Assembly: GCA_017428025.1 (NCBI GenBank)
Contig: JAFRRO010000091.1
Coordinates: forward strand, 1-64,000
Source: Clostridia bacterium
Lineage (GTDB): Bacteria; Bacillota; Clostridia; Christensenellales; CAG-138
Direction of reading: 5' to 3'
DNA length: 64,000 nt
Shown: one piece after another, positions 35,396 to 48,774 of the stretch
Layout: each line of letters starts with the position of its first letter
Numbering within the stretch: position 1 is the first letter of the stretch
Position numbers and translations under genes: made by a program
The notes under the pieces: model-generated
What the model was told of the DNA's origin: nothing
Database searches by the model: none
The model's input: the letters and a program-made list of their open reading frames with translations, nothing else

Positions 35396-35890
35396 TTATT
35401 CCTTCTTCGCGATCGAAAAATACCGCGTCGGGATGTGGCAGTAGCCGCCCGGGTTCTTGTCGAGATACTTCTGGTGATACTCCTCCGCGGAGAAGAAGTT
35501 TTGAATCGGCAGCTTTTCCACCGCAAGCGGCGCGCCGACCTTTTCGGAAACCTCCCTAAAGATTGCGTCGATCACCGGAAGCTGCGTTTCGTCCGTATAA
35601 TAGACGCCGGTGCGGTACTGCACGCCCGCGTCCATGCCCTGCCGGTTGACCGAAAGCGGATCGATCACCATGAAATAGTACTGCAGCAGCTCCGAAAGCG
35701 GCAGCTCGTTTTCGTCGTAGTCGATGCGCACCGTCTCCGCATGACCGGAATTGCCGCACACGTCGCGATAGCTCGGCGCCTTGTCCGGACCGTTTGCGTA
35801 GCCGACTTCGGTTTTCAGAACGCCGGGGAACTGGTCCAGAAACTTCTGCATTCCCCAGAAGCATCCGCCGGCAAGATAGATCGTTTTCAT
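35396..35890 (-). CDS. msrA: Peptide-methionine (S)-S-oxide reductase
   Basis: A 164-residue cytoplasmic enzyme that repairs oxidised methionine. The catalytic motif GGCFWGMQKFLDQFPGV is at residue 8-24. VGYANG, GHAETVRIDYDE and the YHQKYLDKNPGGYCHIP end are standard. The MsrB domain is absent. Its start overlaps the YcxB-like gene stop by ATGA. Confidence 0.95.
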   Translation of the reverse strand: MKTIYLAGGCFWGMQKFLDQFPGVLKTEVGYANGPDKAPSYRDVCGNSGHAETVRIDYDENELPLSELLQYYFMVIDPLSVNRQGMDAGVQYRTGVYYTDETQLPVIDAIFREVSEKVGAPLAVEKLPIQNFFSAEEYHQKYLDKNPGGYCHIPTRYFSIAKKE

Positions 35891-36474
35891 GCTTCATTCC
35901 TCCATCTGCAGGTTGCTTTCGGGCATTTCTCCCGCATCAGCGCGCGAAAGCCCGCAGGATCGACGACCGACAGCCCCTGCTTTGCGACCGCAAACACCTG
36001 CTTTTCCTTCGTCCACAAAAGAAAGAGACCGTCCGTTTCCGCAATCCGTCTGAACACGGAATAGCGGAGATGCAGTCCGTTCCGCTCGCCCTCGCTGCGG
36101 ATCACGACCTCGTCCTCATAAAACGTCGTCACGACCGAAGGGACCGTCGGATGCGTCTCCAGAAGCTGCCGGATTCTGCGCTTCGCGTTGCGTCGCGGCG
36201 CGGTCAGCACCGTGACAAAGAGATACACGAACAGGATCAGCAGCACCGCCGACACCCACATCGAGATTGCGGCGTAGACCGGCACATGAAAGGCGAAGAT
36301 CTTCACCAGCTGGATCCCGATCCGGACCAGCAGATAGGTGAACAGCGCGCCGTACAGAATGCACAGCAGAACGATCCGCCGGTAGGACCGCATGGCGCGG
36401 AACCGCTGCCGCTCCGTCTCAAAGGTCGGGGTATAGGTGCTTTGCGCAAGCACGGTGCGTTCTTCGGTCTCCAT
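35887..36474 (-). CDS. YcxB-like membrane protein
   Basis: A 195-residue protein with two membrane helices (IVLLCILYGALFTYLLVRIG and ISMWVSAVLLILFVYLFVTV). A cytoplasmic beta-rich YcxB-type domain follows (TTFYEDEVVIRSEG, HLRYSVFRRIAETDGLFLLW, VFAVAKQGL). The function of the family is not known. AAAGGAG lies 6 bases before the ATG at 36474, which I prefer to the upstream in-frame start. It lies between pepT and msrA on one transcript. Confidence 0.8.
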   Translation of the reverse strand: METEERTVLAQSTYTPTFETERQRFRAMRSYRRIVLLCILYGALFTYLLVRIGIQLVKIFAFHVPVYAAISMWVSAVLLILFVYLFVTVLTAPRRNAKRRIRQLLETHPTVPSVVTTFYEDEVVIRSEGERNGLHLRYSVFRRIAETDGLFLLWTKEKQVFAVAKQGLSVVDPAGFRALMREKCPKATCRWRNEA

Positions 36475-36485
36475 TTCGGCTCCTT

Positions 36486-37733
36486 TCACGCCTCATCCTG
36501 CGCAAACAGAGCGCACAGATGCAGCAGGATCTCCACATTCTTCTCCATCGACGGGATCGGCACGTACTCGAACCGTCCGTGCGCGTTCTCATAGCCCGCC
36601 GAGAGATTCGGACACGGCAGCCCGCGCCACGAGAGCGCCGAGCCGTCGGTGCCGCCGCGGAACGCGAGCGACTGCGGTTCTAAACCCGCCTTTCGGATCG
36701 CCGCGCAGAGATGCTCGATGAGATACGGATGTTGATCCACGACCTCCTTCATGCTGCGATAGGTCTCGTCGATCGAAAGCGAGGCGTGTTCGCCGTATTG
36801 CGCGTTGATCGCGTCGGTGCATTTTTTGAGGTACGCTTCGCGGATCTCGAACTGCGTGCGGTCGTGATCGCGGATGATGAGCTCGGCCTCCGCATGCTCG
36901 CACGCGCCGCGCACCGACAGCACATGGAAGAAGCCTTCGCGCCCGTCGGTGTACTGCGGTTTTTCGAAGCGCGGCAGCAGATTGAGCCACTCGGTCAGCA
37001 GATCGCAGGCGTTGATCATGATGCCCTTCGCGGTGCCGGTGTGGACGCTTCTGCCGGTAAACGTGACCTTCGCGTGCGACGCGTGGAACGTCTCGTCCTC
37101 ATAGAAGCCGAGCCAGTCGCCGTCGAGCGTATAGGCGACCTTCGCGCCGAAGCGGGCAAGGTCGAGGTCCTTCGCAAGCCCGCCGACCTCCTCATCGGGC
37201 GTAAACGCGAGCGCGACCGGTCCGTGCAAAATCTCCGGATGCCGGAGAAGATGCTCCGCAAAGGTCATCACCGAAGCGATCGCCGCCTTGTCGTCGCCGC
37301 CCAGCAGCGTCGTGCCGTCGGTCAGGATCAGATCCTGCCCGATGTAGTTTAAAAGGTTCGGGAAATCCTTCGGCGACATGACGATGCCCCGCTCCGCGTT
37401 CAGCAGGATATCGCCGCCGTCGTAGGCTTCGAGCACCCACGGTCTGACGTTCGCGCCCGGCGCGTCCGGCGCGGTGTCCATATGCGTCACCAGCCCGAAG
37501 GCGCGTCCGCCCCGCTGATTGGCGGGGATTTTTGCGTAGACGACGCAGTTGTGCTCGTCAAGCCAGACGTCGTCCGCGCCGATCAAACGCAGCTCGTCGA
37601 CCAGTACGCGCGCAAGGTCGAACTGCTTCTGCGTGGTCGGCGTCGCCGTGCTCTTCGCGTCGGACTGCGTATCGATCTTTGCGTAGCGAATCAGGCGTTC
37701 CTTGACCTGTTCATAAAAGGGTGTCCGTTCCAT
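36486..37733 (-). CDS. pepT: Peptidase T (tripeptidase)
   Basis: A 415-residue cytoplasmic di-zinc M20 peptidase that removes the N-terminal residue of tripeptides. Metal and catalytic motifs are present: THMDTAPDAPG near residue 77, GGDDKAAI near 145, TPDEEVGGLAKD near 175, and the C-terminal RGGTDGSALSWRGLPCPNL and NAHGRFEYV. The length fits PepT. Start is by ATG at 37733. It is the first gene of the group running to 34557 and adds to the peptidase content of this window. Confidence 0.95.
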   Translation of the reverse strand: MERTPFYEQVKERLIRYAKIDTQSDAKSTATPTTQKQFDLARVLVDELRLIGADDVWLDEHNCVVYAKIPANQRGGRAFGLVTHMDTAPDAPGANVRPWVLEAYDGGDILLNAERGIVMSPKDFPNLLNYIGQDLILTDGTTLLGGDDKAAIASVMTFAEHLLRHPEILHGPVALAFTPDEEVGGLAKDLDLARFGAKVAYTLDGDWLGFYEDETFHASHAKVTFTGRSVHTGTAKGIMINACDLLTEWLNLLPRFEKPQYTDGREGFFHVLSVRGACEHAEAELIIRDHDRTQFEIREAYLKKCTDAINAQYGEHASLSIDETYRSMKEVVDQHPYLIEHLCAAIRKAGLEPQSLAFRGGTDGSALSWRGLPCPNLSAGYENAHGRFEYVPIPSMEKNVEILLHLCALFAQDEA

Positions 37734-37867
37734 TCCGATGCCTCCCGAATCTCTTTGATTCTATCATACACGCGCGCCGCCCGCGTTGCAAGCGGGTTTT
37801 TTGAAACTTGCCCTTTCTTTTTTGCGCATGCTGTGGTATCATAAAAAAGTTAAGGAGAGTTTGAACC

Positions 37868-39556
<1,689 letters not shown>

Positions 39557-39557
39557 T

Positions 39558-40838
39558 ATGCTGGATATCAGGCTTGTCCGGTCGAATCCGGACCTCGTAA
39601 AGGAAAACATCAAAAAGAAGTTTCAGGATGAAAAGCTCGTCCTCGTCGACGAAGTGCTTGCGTTCGACAAGGAATACCGCGAAGCGCATGTGCGCGGCGA
39701 TTATCTCAGAAATCAGCGCAACGTCATCAGTAAGTCCATCGGCATGATGATGGCGCACGGCGAGCGCGAAAAGGCGGAGGAAGCCAAGAAGCAGGTCGGC
39801 GCGATGGCGAAGGAGATGGCGGACCTCGAAGTGCGCGAGACGGAGCTCGAAGCCGAGATCCGCAAGCGCATGCTGGTGATTCCGAACATCATCGACGAAA
39901 CGGTGCCGATCGGCAAAGACGACTCCGAAAACGTCGAGATCGAACGCTTCGGCGAGCCGAAGGTGCCGGACTTCGAGATCCCGTACCATGTGGACATCAT
40001 GGAGCGCATGAACGGCATCGATCTCGATTCCGCGCGCAAGACGAGCGGCAACGGCTTCTACTATCTCATGGGCGACATCGCGCGCTTACACAGCGCGGTG
40101 CTGAGCTACGCGCGCGACTTTATGATCGACCGCGGCTACACCTACGTCGTGCCGCCGTTCATGATCCGTTCCGCGGTCGTCGACGGCGTCATGAGCTTTG
40201 CCGAGATGGAGAACATGATGTACAAGATCGAGGGCGAGGACCTCTATCTCATCGGCACCTCCGAGCACAGCATGATCGGCCGCTTTATGAACACCTTCAA
40301 CGACGAAGACAAGCTCCCGATCCGGCTCACGAGCTATTCGCCCTGCTTCCGCAAGGAGGTCGGCGCGCACGGCATCGAGGAGCGCGGCGTCTACCGCATC
40401 CACCAGTTCGAGAAGCAGGAGATGATCATCGTCTGCAAGCCCGAGGACAGCAAAAAGCTGTACAACGAGCTCTGGCAGAACACGGTCGACTTCTTCCGCT
40501 CGCTCGACATTCCGGTGCGCACGCTCGAGTGCTGCTCCGGCGATCTTGCGGACCTCAAGGTCAAGAGCTGCGACGTCGAGGCGTGGTCGCCGCGGCAGCA
40601 GAAGTATTTCGAGGTCGGCAGCTGCTCGAATCTCGGCGACGCGCAGGCGCGCCGTCTCGGCATCCGCATCAAGAACAAGGAGAAGGGCAACTACTTCGCG
40701 CATACGCTGAACAACACGGTCGTCGCGCCGCCGCGCATGCTGATCGCCTTCCTCGAGAACAACCTGCAGGCGGACGGCACGATCCGCATCCCCGAGGTGC
40801 TCCGCCCCTACATGGGCTTCAAGGAAACCATCAGATAA
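39558..40838 (+). CDS. serS: Seryl-tRNA synthetase
   Basis: A 426-residue class II synthetase. The N-terminal coiled-coil arm that reads the long variable arm of tRNA-Ser spans about residues 30-105. The class II motifs follow: motif 2 as SPCFRKEVGAHGIEERGVYRIHQFEK in separate blocks and motif 3 as NNTVVAPPRMLIAFLENN. It is coupled to argS (ATG one base after the stop) and followed by a perfect terminator. Confidence 0.96.
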   Translation: MLDIRLVRSNPDLVKENIKKKFQDEKLVLVDEVLAFDKEYREAHVRGDYLRNQRNVISKSIGMMMAHGEREKAEEAKKQVGAMAKEMADLEVRETELEAEIRKRMLVIPNIIDETVPIGKDDSENVEIERFGEPKVPDFEIPYHVDIMERMNGIDLDSARKTSGNGFYYLMGDIARLHSAVLSYARDFMIDRGYTYVVPPFMIRSAVVDGVMSFAEMENMMYKIEGEDLYLIGTSEHSMIGRFMNTFNDEDKLPIRLTSYSPCFRKEVGAHGIEERGVYRIHQFEKQEMIIVCKPEDSKKLYNELWQNTVDFFRSLDIPVRTLECCSGDLADLKVKSCDVEAWSPRQQKYFEVGSCSNLGDAQARRLGIRIKNKEKGNYFAHTLNNTVVAPPRMLIAFLENNLQADGTIRIPEVLRPYMGFKETIR

Positions 40839-40848
40839 AAACCGCAGA

Positions 40849-40877
40849 AAAAGGACTGCCGCGGCAGTCCTTTTTTT
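40849..40877. terminator. Terminator between serS and sigH
   Basis: A perfect 22-base palindrome (AAGGACTGCC with GGCAGTCCTT, GC in the centre) followed by seven T on the plus side and preceded by A on the other, between convergent genes. Confidence 0.9.
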
Positions 40878-40888
40878 CGTTCGGATGT

Positions 40889-41482
40889 TCATTTCCGGAA
40901 GCCTTCCAGCTTGCGCTTGACGCGCTGCATGGCGTTGTCGATCGATTTGCTCGGCTTTTCGAGCTTCGCCGCGATCTGCGGATAGGAATAGCCGCAAAGG
41001 TAAAGGTTCAGTACGCGCTGTTCCATCGGCGAGAGCACCTTCGAAAGATGCTGCACGAGCTGTTCGAAGTTTTCGCGCCCGATCACCACGTCCTCGGGAT
41101 CCGCCACGCTCAGCGAACGCACCGTATCGAGCAGCGTCAGATCGCCGTCGGTCGTTTCGGACCGGTTCAGCGAGACGTAGTTGTTCAGTGGTCCGTGCTT
41201 TTTGCGCGTCGCCTGCTTGATCGCGGACAGGATCTGCCGCGTCACGCACAGTTCCGCAAAGCTCTTGAACGACGCCGCCTTGCTCCCGTCGTATTCGCAC
41301 ACCGCCTTGTACAGCCCGATCATGCCCTCCTGCACGAGGTCCTCGTGGTCCGCGCCGATCAGAAAATACGAATGTGCGCGCGAACGCACCAGCTGCTTGT
41401 ACCGGTTGTACAGCAGCCGTTCGGCTTCCTCGTCGCCCTGCCGGATGCGGGCAAGCAGCGTTTCGTCGGTCGGCGCGCTCAT
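40889..41482 (-). CDS. sigH: SigH-type RNA polymerase sigma factor
   Basis: A 197-residue sigma factor. Region 2 is clear (DLVQEGMIGLYKAVCEYDGS, then SFKSFAELCVTRQILSAIKQ), followed by ATRKKHGPLNNYVSLN, which is typical of SigH/Spo0H. Region 4 is LSPMEQRVLNLYLCGYSYPQ to the C-terminal helix. SigH drives early stationary phase and sporulation genes. The mrnC-rlmB-sigH order matches Bacillus and Clostridium. The start overlaps the rlmB stop by ATGA. No anti-sigma gene is nearby. Confidence 0.9.
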   Translation of the reverse strand: MSAPTDETLLARIRQGDEEAERLLYNRYKQLVRSRAHSYFLIGADHEDLVQEGMIGLYKAVCEYDGSKAASFKSFAELCVTRQILSAIKQATRKKHGPLNNYVSLNRSETTDGDLTLLDTVRSLSVADPEDVVIGRENFEQLVQHLSKVLSPMEQRVLNLYLCGYSYPQIAAKLEKPSKSIDNAMQRVKRKLEGFRK

Positions 41483-42540
41483 GCTTCCGCGTCCTGCCGC
41501 TTCTTTTCAAACATCAGGATCGCCGCCGCAACGCCTGCGTTCAGCGAATCGATGTGCCCCTGCATCGGGATCGACACGAGAAAATCGCAGTTGTCGCGCA
41601 CGAGCTTCGAAAGCCCTTCGCCCTCGTTGCCGATGACGAGCGCCAGCGGTCCCTTGAGCACCTGCGTACGCATGTTTTCGCCCTTCATATCGGCGCCGGC
41701 AACCCAGAGCCCCGCGCTTTTGAGCTGCGCAAGCGCCGCGTTGATGTTGACGACGCGCGCGATCTTGACGTATTCGGTCGCGCCCGCGCTCGCCTTGACC
41801 GCCGCCGCCGTAACGGAAGCGCTTCTGCGTTTGCCGATGACGACGCCGTGCGCGCCCGCGCAGTCCGCGCTGCGGATGATCGAGCCGAGGTTGTGCGGAT
41901 CCTCGATCTCGTCGAGCACGACCACAAACGGCGCTTCGCCGCGCTCCTCCGCAACCGCCAGAATATCCGCGATCTCGCAGTAGGTCACGCCCGCCGCATA
42001 GGCGACGATGCCCTGATGGTTGGCGGTCTTGCCGCCGTGTCCGAACGGCATGCACAGCTCGTCCAGCTTTTTGCGGTCAACCTCCCGCACGACCAGCTTC
42101 TGCTCGCGCGCAAGCATCACGATCTCGCCGAGCGAGCCGTCGCGCTCGTTCGTGACCAGGATGCGGTCGATGCTCCGACCGCTCTTGATCGCTTCGCGCA
42201 CCGCGTTGCGTCCGATCAGCAGATACGGCTGTTCGTCGGTCTCGTTCTGCTGCTCGCGCGGCTTGCGTTCGTCAAAGTCCCGCTTGCGGTCATAAGGCTT
42301 TTGATTCTCGTCCCTGCGGAACGGCTTTTTGCCGTAGGGCTTGTCGTCGTTTTGCCGGTTGAACGGCTTTTTGCCGTAGGGCTTGTCGTCGTTCTGCCGG
42401 TTGAACGGCTTTTTGCCGTAGGACTTGTCGTCGTCATAGCGCTTGCCGCCGTTCTTCGCGCCGTAACCGCGGTTCTCGCCGCGCACGCCCGTGTCCTTCG
42501 AGGAGGGACGCTTCGGGAAATCATTCTTTTGATACGTCAT
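41479..42540 (-). CDS. rlmB: 23S rRNA 2'-O-ribose methyltransferase (RlmB/TrmH family) with repetitive basic N-terminus
   Basis: A 353-residue SpoU-type methyltransferase. The catalytic part from YLLIGRNAVREAIKSG to the C-terminus has the SpoU motifs (DEIEDPHNLGSIIRSADCAG, PLALVIGNEGEGLS and SIPMQGHIDSLNAGVAAAI). The first 105 residues are a charged, probably disordered extension. It contains a 14-residue unit (DDKPYGKKPFNRQN) repeated almost three times. AAAGGAAAG precedes the ATG, which overlaps mrnC by 20 bases. Target position is by homology (G2251). Confidence 0.9.
   Translation of the reverse strand: MTYQKNDFPKRPSSKDTGVRGENRGYGAKNGGKRYDDDKSYGKKPFNRQNDDKPYGKKPFNRQNDDKPYGKKPFRRDENQKPYDRKRDFDERKPREQQNETDEQPYLLIGRNAVREAIKSGRSIDRILVTNERDGSLGEIVMLAREQKLVVREVDRKKLDELCMPFGHGGKTANHQGIVAYAAGVTYCEIADILAVAEERGEAPFVVVLDEIEDPHNLGSIIRSADCAGAHGVVIGKRRSASVTAAAVKASAGATEYVKIARVVNINAALAQLKSAGLWVAGADMKGENMRTQVLKGPLALVIGNEGEGLSKLVRDNCDFLVSIPMQGHIDSLNAGVAAAILMFEKKRQDAEA
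42319..42430 (-). repeat. 42-bp coding tandem repeat in rlmB
   Basis: Units at 42319-42360 and 42361-42402 are nearly identical, and a third partial unit runs to about 42430. They keep frame and encode the 14-residue basic unit. Confidence 0.85.
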
Positions 42541-42982
42541 AGTCGCTTTCCTTTCCGGAAGATTCCGAGTGTTCCAAAATGAGCTGCATCAGTTCGCCTA
42601 TGCGCGCGTCCGCGCCCTTGAGATACAGATGCCCGAGCATCGATTCGAGCCCCGTCGCCACGCGGTAGTCGCGCACGTTCGCGTGCTTGGGCACGGTGCC
42701 GCTGTGCGCGTTGCGGCCGCGGCGAAACGCCGCCTGCTCCTCCTCGTTCAGCCGGTCCGCGATGCAGCGGTATGCTTCCGCCTGCCCTTTCGCGCAGACG
42801 CGCTTGGCGGCTTCGAGGTGCAGCGCGTGCACCTGCATGCGAAGCGTCTCCGCAAGATAGGTGCGCACATAGAGATCGAAGATCGTGTCGCCGAGATACG
42901 CCAGCGTCAGCGCGGGCAGCGACAGCGGATCGGCGGGACGCTCGATCCGAAGCGTGTTCAGAATGTCGGAGTGAATGCTCAT
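42521..42982 (-). CDS. mrnC: Mini-ribonuclease III
   Basis: A 153-residue RNase III-fold nuclease without the dsRNA-binding domain. It matures the ends of 23S rRNA in Firmicutes. ALTLAYLGDTIFDLYVRTYL with the catalytic Asp, VCAKGQAEAY, and the RGRNAHSGTVPKHANVRDYR stretch are family marks. I chose the ATG at 42982; the TTG at 42988 is weaker. No SD precedes the ATG, and a -10 box ends 8 bases upstream, so the message is likely leaderless. It heads the mrnC-rlmB-sigH operon. Confidence 0.9.
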   Translation of the reverse strand: MSIHSDILNTLRIERPADPLSLPALTLAYLGDTIFDLYVRTYLAETLRMQVHALHLEAAKRVCAKGQAEAYRCIADRLNEEEQAAFRRGRNAHSGTVPKHANVRDYRVATGLESMLGHLYLKGADARIGELMQLILEHSESSGKESDYDVSKE

Positions 42983-42990
42983 ACACAATT

Positions 42991-43019
42991 ATGATACCTT
43001 TTTTTGCGGGGAAAGGCAA
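42991..43019 (-). promoter_or_regulatory. Promoter of mrnC-rlmB-sigH, apparently leaderless
   Basis: On the minus strand, TTGCCT (43014-43019), a 17-base spacer and TATCAT (42991-42996), with only 8 bases to the mrnC ATG. Confidence 0.6.
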
Positions 43020-43064
43020 CAGAAATCTTTCGTCCGGCGCAGAAAATCCGCCGTTTTTGTGCGG

Positions 43065-43093
43065 TTGCGTTTCGTTCCGGTCTGTGATATACT
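43065..43093 (+). promoter_or_regulatory. Promoter of pth-mfd
   Basis: TTGCGT (43065-43070), a 17-base spacer and TATACT (43088-43093), with a leader of about 70 bases to pth. It is back to back with the mrnC promoter, 45 bases apart. Confidence 0.65.
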
Positions 43094-43169
43094 CATATAC
43101 GTGGAAGTTTCCGCATACCCCTCCCCCAAAGCGGGCGTGGGGAATTCGACGGTTCGGAAAGGAACGGGT

Positions 43170-43775
43170 ATGTATCTGATCACAGGGCTCGGCAATCCCG
43201 GGCTGAGTTACGCAAAAACACGGCACAACGCAGGGTTCCAGGCGTTGGACGTCCTCGCGAAGCGCCTCAACGTGCGCGTCAAGACGAAGGGCTTTTCGGC
43301 GCTGTACGGCGAGGGGCGCATCGACGGCGAGCGCGTGATCCTGATGAAGCCGCAAACCTATATGAACAATTCCGGCGAGGCGGTGCAGAGCCTGCTGCAC
43401 TTCTATAAGCTCGAACCGGACCGCATGATCGTGCTCTGCGACGACATCGATCTGCCGCTCGGCAGCCTTCGCATCCGCGCGAACGGCTCGGCGGGCACGC
43501 ACAACGGGATGCGCTCGATCATCGCCTGCGTCCATTCCGAGAACTTTGCGCGCATCCGCATCGGCGTCGGCAAGGACGAAAGCCTGCTGCTGCGCGATTT
43601 CGTGCTGAAGCGCCCGTCAAAGGCGGAGCAGGCGGCGCTTTGCGAGGTCTTCGAGCATGCCGCCGACGCCGCGATCCTGATCGTGCAGGGGAACCTCAAC
43701 GAGGCGCAGATGAAGTACAACAAGAAGCATGAGAAGAATCGTTCCGTCTCGATCGACGGACACAAGGAGGAATAA
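43170..43775 (+). CDS. pth: Peptidyl-tRNA hydrolase
   Basis: A 201-residue enzyme that frees tRNA from prematurely released peptidyl-tRNA. The start MYLITGLGNPGLSYAKTRHN contains the catalytic His and Asn positions. KPQTYMNNSGEAVQ, VLCDDIDLPLGSLRIRANGS and AGTHNGMRSI are all conserved. AAAGGAA lies 6 bases before the ATG at 43170. mfd follows 30 bases after the stop, the standard Firmicutes order. Confidence 0.96.
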   Translation: MYLITGLGNPGLSYAKTRHNAGFQALDVLAKRLNVRVKTKGFSALYGEGRIDGERVILMKPQTYMNNSGEAVQSLLHFYKLEPDRMIVLCDDIDLPLGSLRIRANGSAGTHNGMRSIIACVHSENFARIRIGVGKDESLLLRDFVLKRPSKAEQAALCEVFEHAADAAILIVQGNLNEAQMKYNKKHEKNRSVSIDGHKEE

Positions 43776-43776
43776 T

Positions 43777-43800
43777 ATGGTGCAAATTTGCACCATGTAA
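43777..43800 (+). other. 20-bp perfect palindrome with a possible 7-codon leader peptide before mfd
   Basis: ATGGTGCAAATTTGCACCAT (43777-43796) equals its own reverse complement. Its first ATG is 6 bases after a consensus AAGGAGG (43764-43770) and opens a tiny frame, MVQICTM, ending in TAA at 43798-43800, five bases before the mfd ATG. The palindrome can also fold as an 8-bp hairpin in the mRNA. Confidence 0.55.
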
Positions 43801-43805
43801 ATGCG

Positions 43806-47218
<3,413 letters not shown>

Positions 47219-47225
<7 letters not shown>

Positions 47226-47247
47226 CGCCCGCAAAACAGGGTATAAT
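47219..47247 (+). promoter_or_regulatory. Promoter of the SurA/PrsA-like gene, overlapping the end of mfd
   Basis: TTGCTA (47219-47224), a 17-base spacer and a perfect TATAAT (47242-47247). It overlaps the mfd stop codon. Confidence 0.7.
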
Positions 47248-47284
47248 GAGACGATCTTTCGGAAAGGACACTTTACATACGAAT

Positions 47285-48724
47285 ATGAAGCAAACAACCA
47301 AACTGATTGCGCTGCTGCTGGCCGCAGCGATGGCGCTGTCCTTCGCGGGCTGCCTGGTCCCGGATAAGGACAAGGAAGCGGACGCAACCGTTGCGCCGAA
47401 AACCGACGGTCCGGCCGTCGACACCTCGAACTACGATCGCGACGCCGTTGCGATCGAGCTCGGCAGCGTCAAGATCACCGCTGGCGAGATCGAGGATTCC
47501 TACAACTATTACGTCAGCATGCTCGAGAGCTACTACGGCGTGCAGATCACGGACGACGAATCGATCAAGGAATACCGCGACATGGCGATCAACGACCTGA
47601 TCCGCTACTATCTGCCGCAGTGGAAGGCGGAGACGCTCGGCGTCAAGCTGTCGGCGGAGGAAGAAGCCGCGATCGAACAGGACGTCAATCAGCAGATTGA
47701 GGATCTGCGCACCAGCCTGATCTGCGAGTACGCATACTATTACGGCGGCGCGGCGGAGATCGCGGACGACATCGCAAAGCTCTCCGAAGAGGAGCTGGAC
47801 CTCGCGATGGAACAGATCAACGCGGAGCTGACCGAGTATTTCTACGAGGGCTATACGCTCGAGCAGTATCTTGCCGAGCAGCAGAAGAGCATGATGGGCG
47901 ACCGCAGCGCTTCGGCTCTGACCGACAAGCTGCGCGAAGAACAGATCAAGGAACTCACCGTGACCGACGAACAGGTGGATGCGTGGTACGCGTCCGCGCT
48001 CGCGTCGCAGCAGGAGGAGATTGAAAAGGATCCGCTCGCGTATCGCGATTATGCGGAATCGTTCCGCGACGGCGATTCTGCGGTTCCGGCGCTGGTCGTG
48101 CCGGAAGGCGTGCTGCGCGTGCAGCTGATCGAGATCGCGCCGGAAGCGGAACGCGACCTCAAGATCGAAACGAACCGCGCCGAGATGGCGGAGCTGGAAG
48201 CGGAGTACGGCAGGCTCGCGCTCAACGGCGAAAAGACGGAGCGTCAGGAGGAGATCCTTGCGCGCTATCTGGAGCTCAAGACGGAAAACGACGTGCTCGA
48301 AGAGGCGTTCATCGGCGATGCGCGCATGCGGATCAACCGCGCGTATGAAGCGCTCGAGGAGGAAACGCCGTTTGAGGACGTCATGAAGCAGTACAACGTC
48401 GACGGCTTCACCGGCGAAACCCTGCTGTACACGGAAGGCGACGAGCGCTACGGCGAACTGTGCGACTATGCGGCGGAACTGCTTGTCGGCACGTATTCCG
48501 AGCCGATCCTGATCGACGATGTGTACTATATCGTCATGCTGATCGAGAAACCGCAGGCGGGCGTGGTCGACCGCGCGACGATTGCCGATGCAATCCGGGC
48601 GGCCGCCGCGGCGAACGCGCAGGACGAAGCATGGACGGCGCTCTATGCGGAATGGGAAAAGGAAGCCGCAACGGCCGCGATCCGTCACGAGGACGCGTAC
48701 GCCGCAATCGGTTATCTGAACTGA
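47285..48724 (+). CDS. SurA/PrsA-like lipoprotein foldase
   Basis: A 479-residue exported lipoprotein. The signal peptide (KLIALLLAAAMALSFAGC) ends in a lipobox. A SurA_N-like helical part from about residue 55 (VAIELGSVKITAGEIEDSYN) is followed by a long acidic coiled stretch. Near the C-terminus, a parvulin-like segment is visible (YEALEEETPFEDVMKQYNVD, then TYSEPILIDDVYYIVMLIEK). Such proteins assist folding of exported proteins. The family order pth-mfd-prsA/surA supports the call. The ATG at 47285 has AAAGGA about 15 bases upstream, which is a weak spacing. Confidence 0.8.
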   Translation: MKQTTKLIALLLAAAMALSFAGCLVPDKDKEADATVAPKTDGPAVDTSNYDRDAVAIELGSVKITAGEIEDSYNYYVSMLESYYGVQITDDESIKEYRDMAINDLIRYYLPQWKAETLGVKLSAEEEAAIEQDVNQQIEDLRTSLICEYAYYYGGAAEIADDIAKLSEEELDLAMEQINAELTEYFYEGYTLEQYLAEQQKSMMGDRSASALTDKLREEQIKELTVTDEQVDAWYASALASQQEEIEKDPLAYRDYAESFRDGDSAVPALVVPEGVLRVQLIEIAPEAERDLKIETNRAEMAELEAEYGRLALNGEKTERQEEILARYLELKTENDVLEEAFIGDARMRINRAYEALEEETPFEDVMKQYNVDGFTGETLLYTEGDERYGELCDYAAELLVGTYSEPILIDDVYYIVMLIEKPQAGVVDRATIADAIRAAAAANAQDEAWTALYAEWEKEAATAAIRHEDAYAAIGYLN

Positions 48725-48730
48725 GCATTG

Positions 48731-48749
48731 GGGGAGACGGCGTCTCCCC
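48731..48749 (+). terminator. Hairpin between the foldase and zinc-ribbon genes
   Basis: GGGGAGACG and CGTCTCCCC around one G, with a poor T tail. It is more likely a partial terminator or mRNA-stabilising hairpin than a full stop. Confidence 0.45.
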
Positions 48750-48774
48750 TTCATCAATAAAGGAGGAAATGACG

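Noticed and set aside
37734..37867. A T-box leader for argS-serS
   Set aside because: The 134-base gap has no stem I, specifier loop or T-box bulge sequence.
42319..42430. Short direct repeats resembling a CRISPR array
   Set aside because: The 42-bp units are contiguous, without spacers, keep the reading frame and code for part of RlmB.
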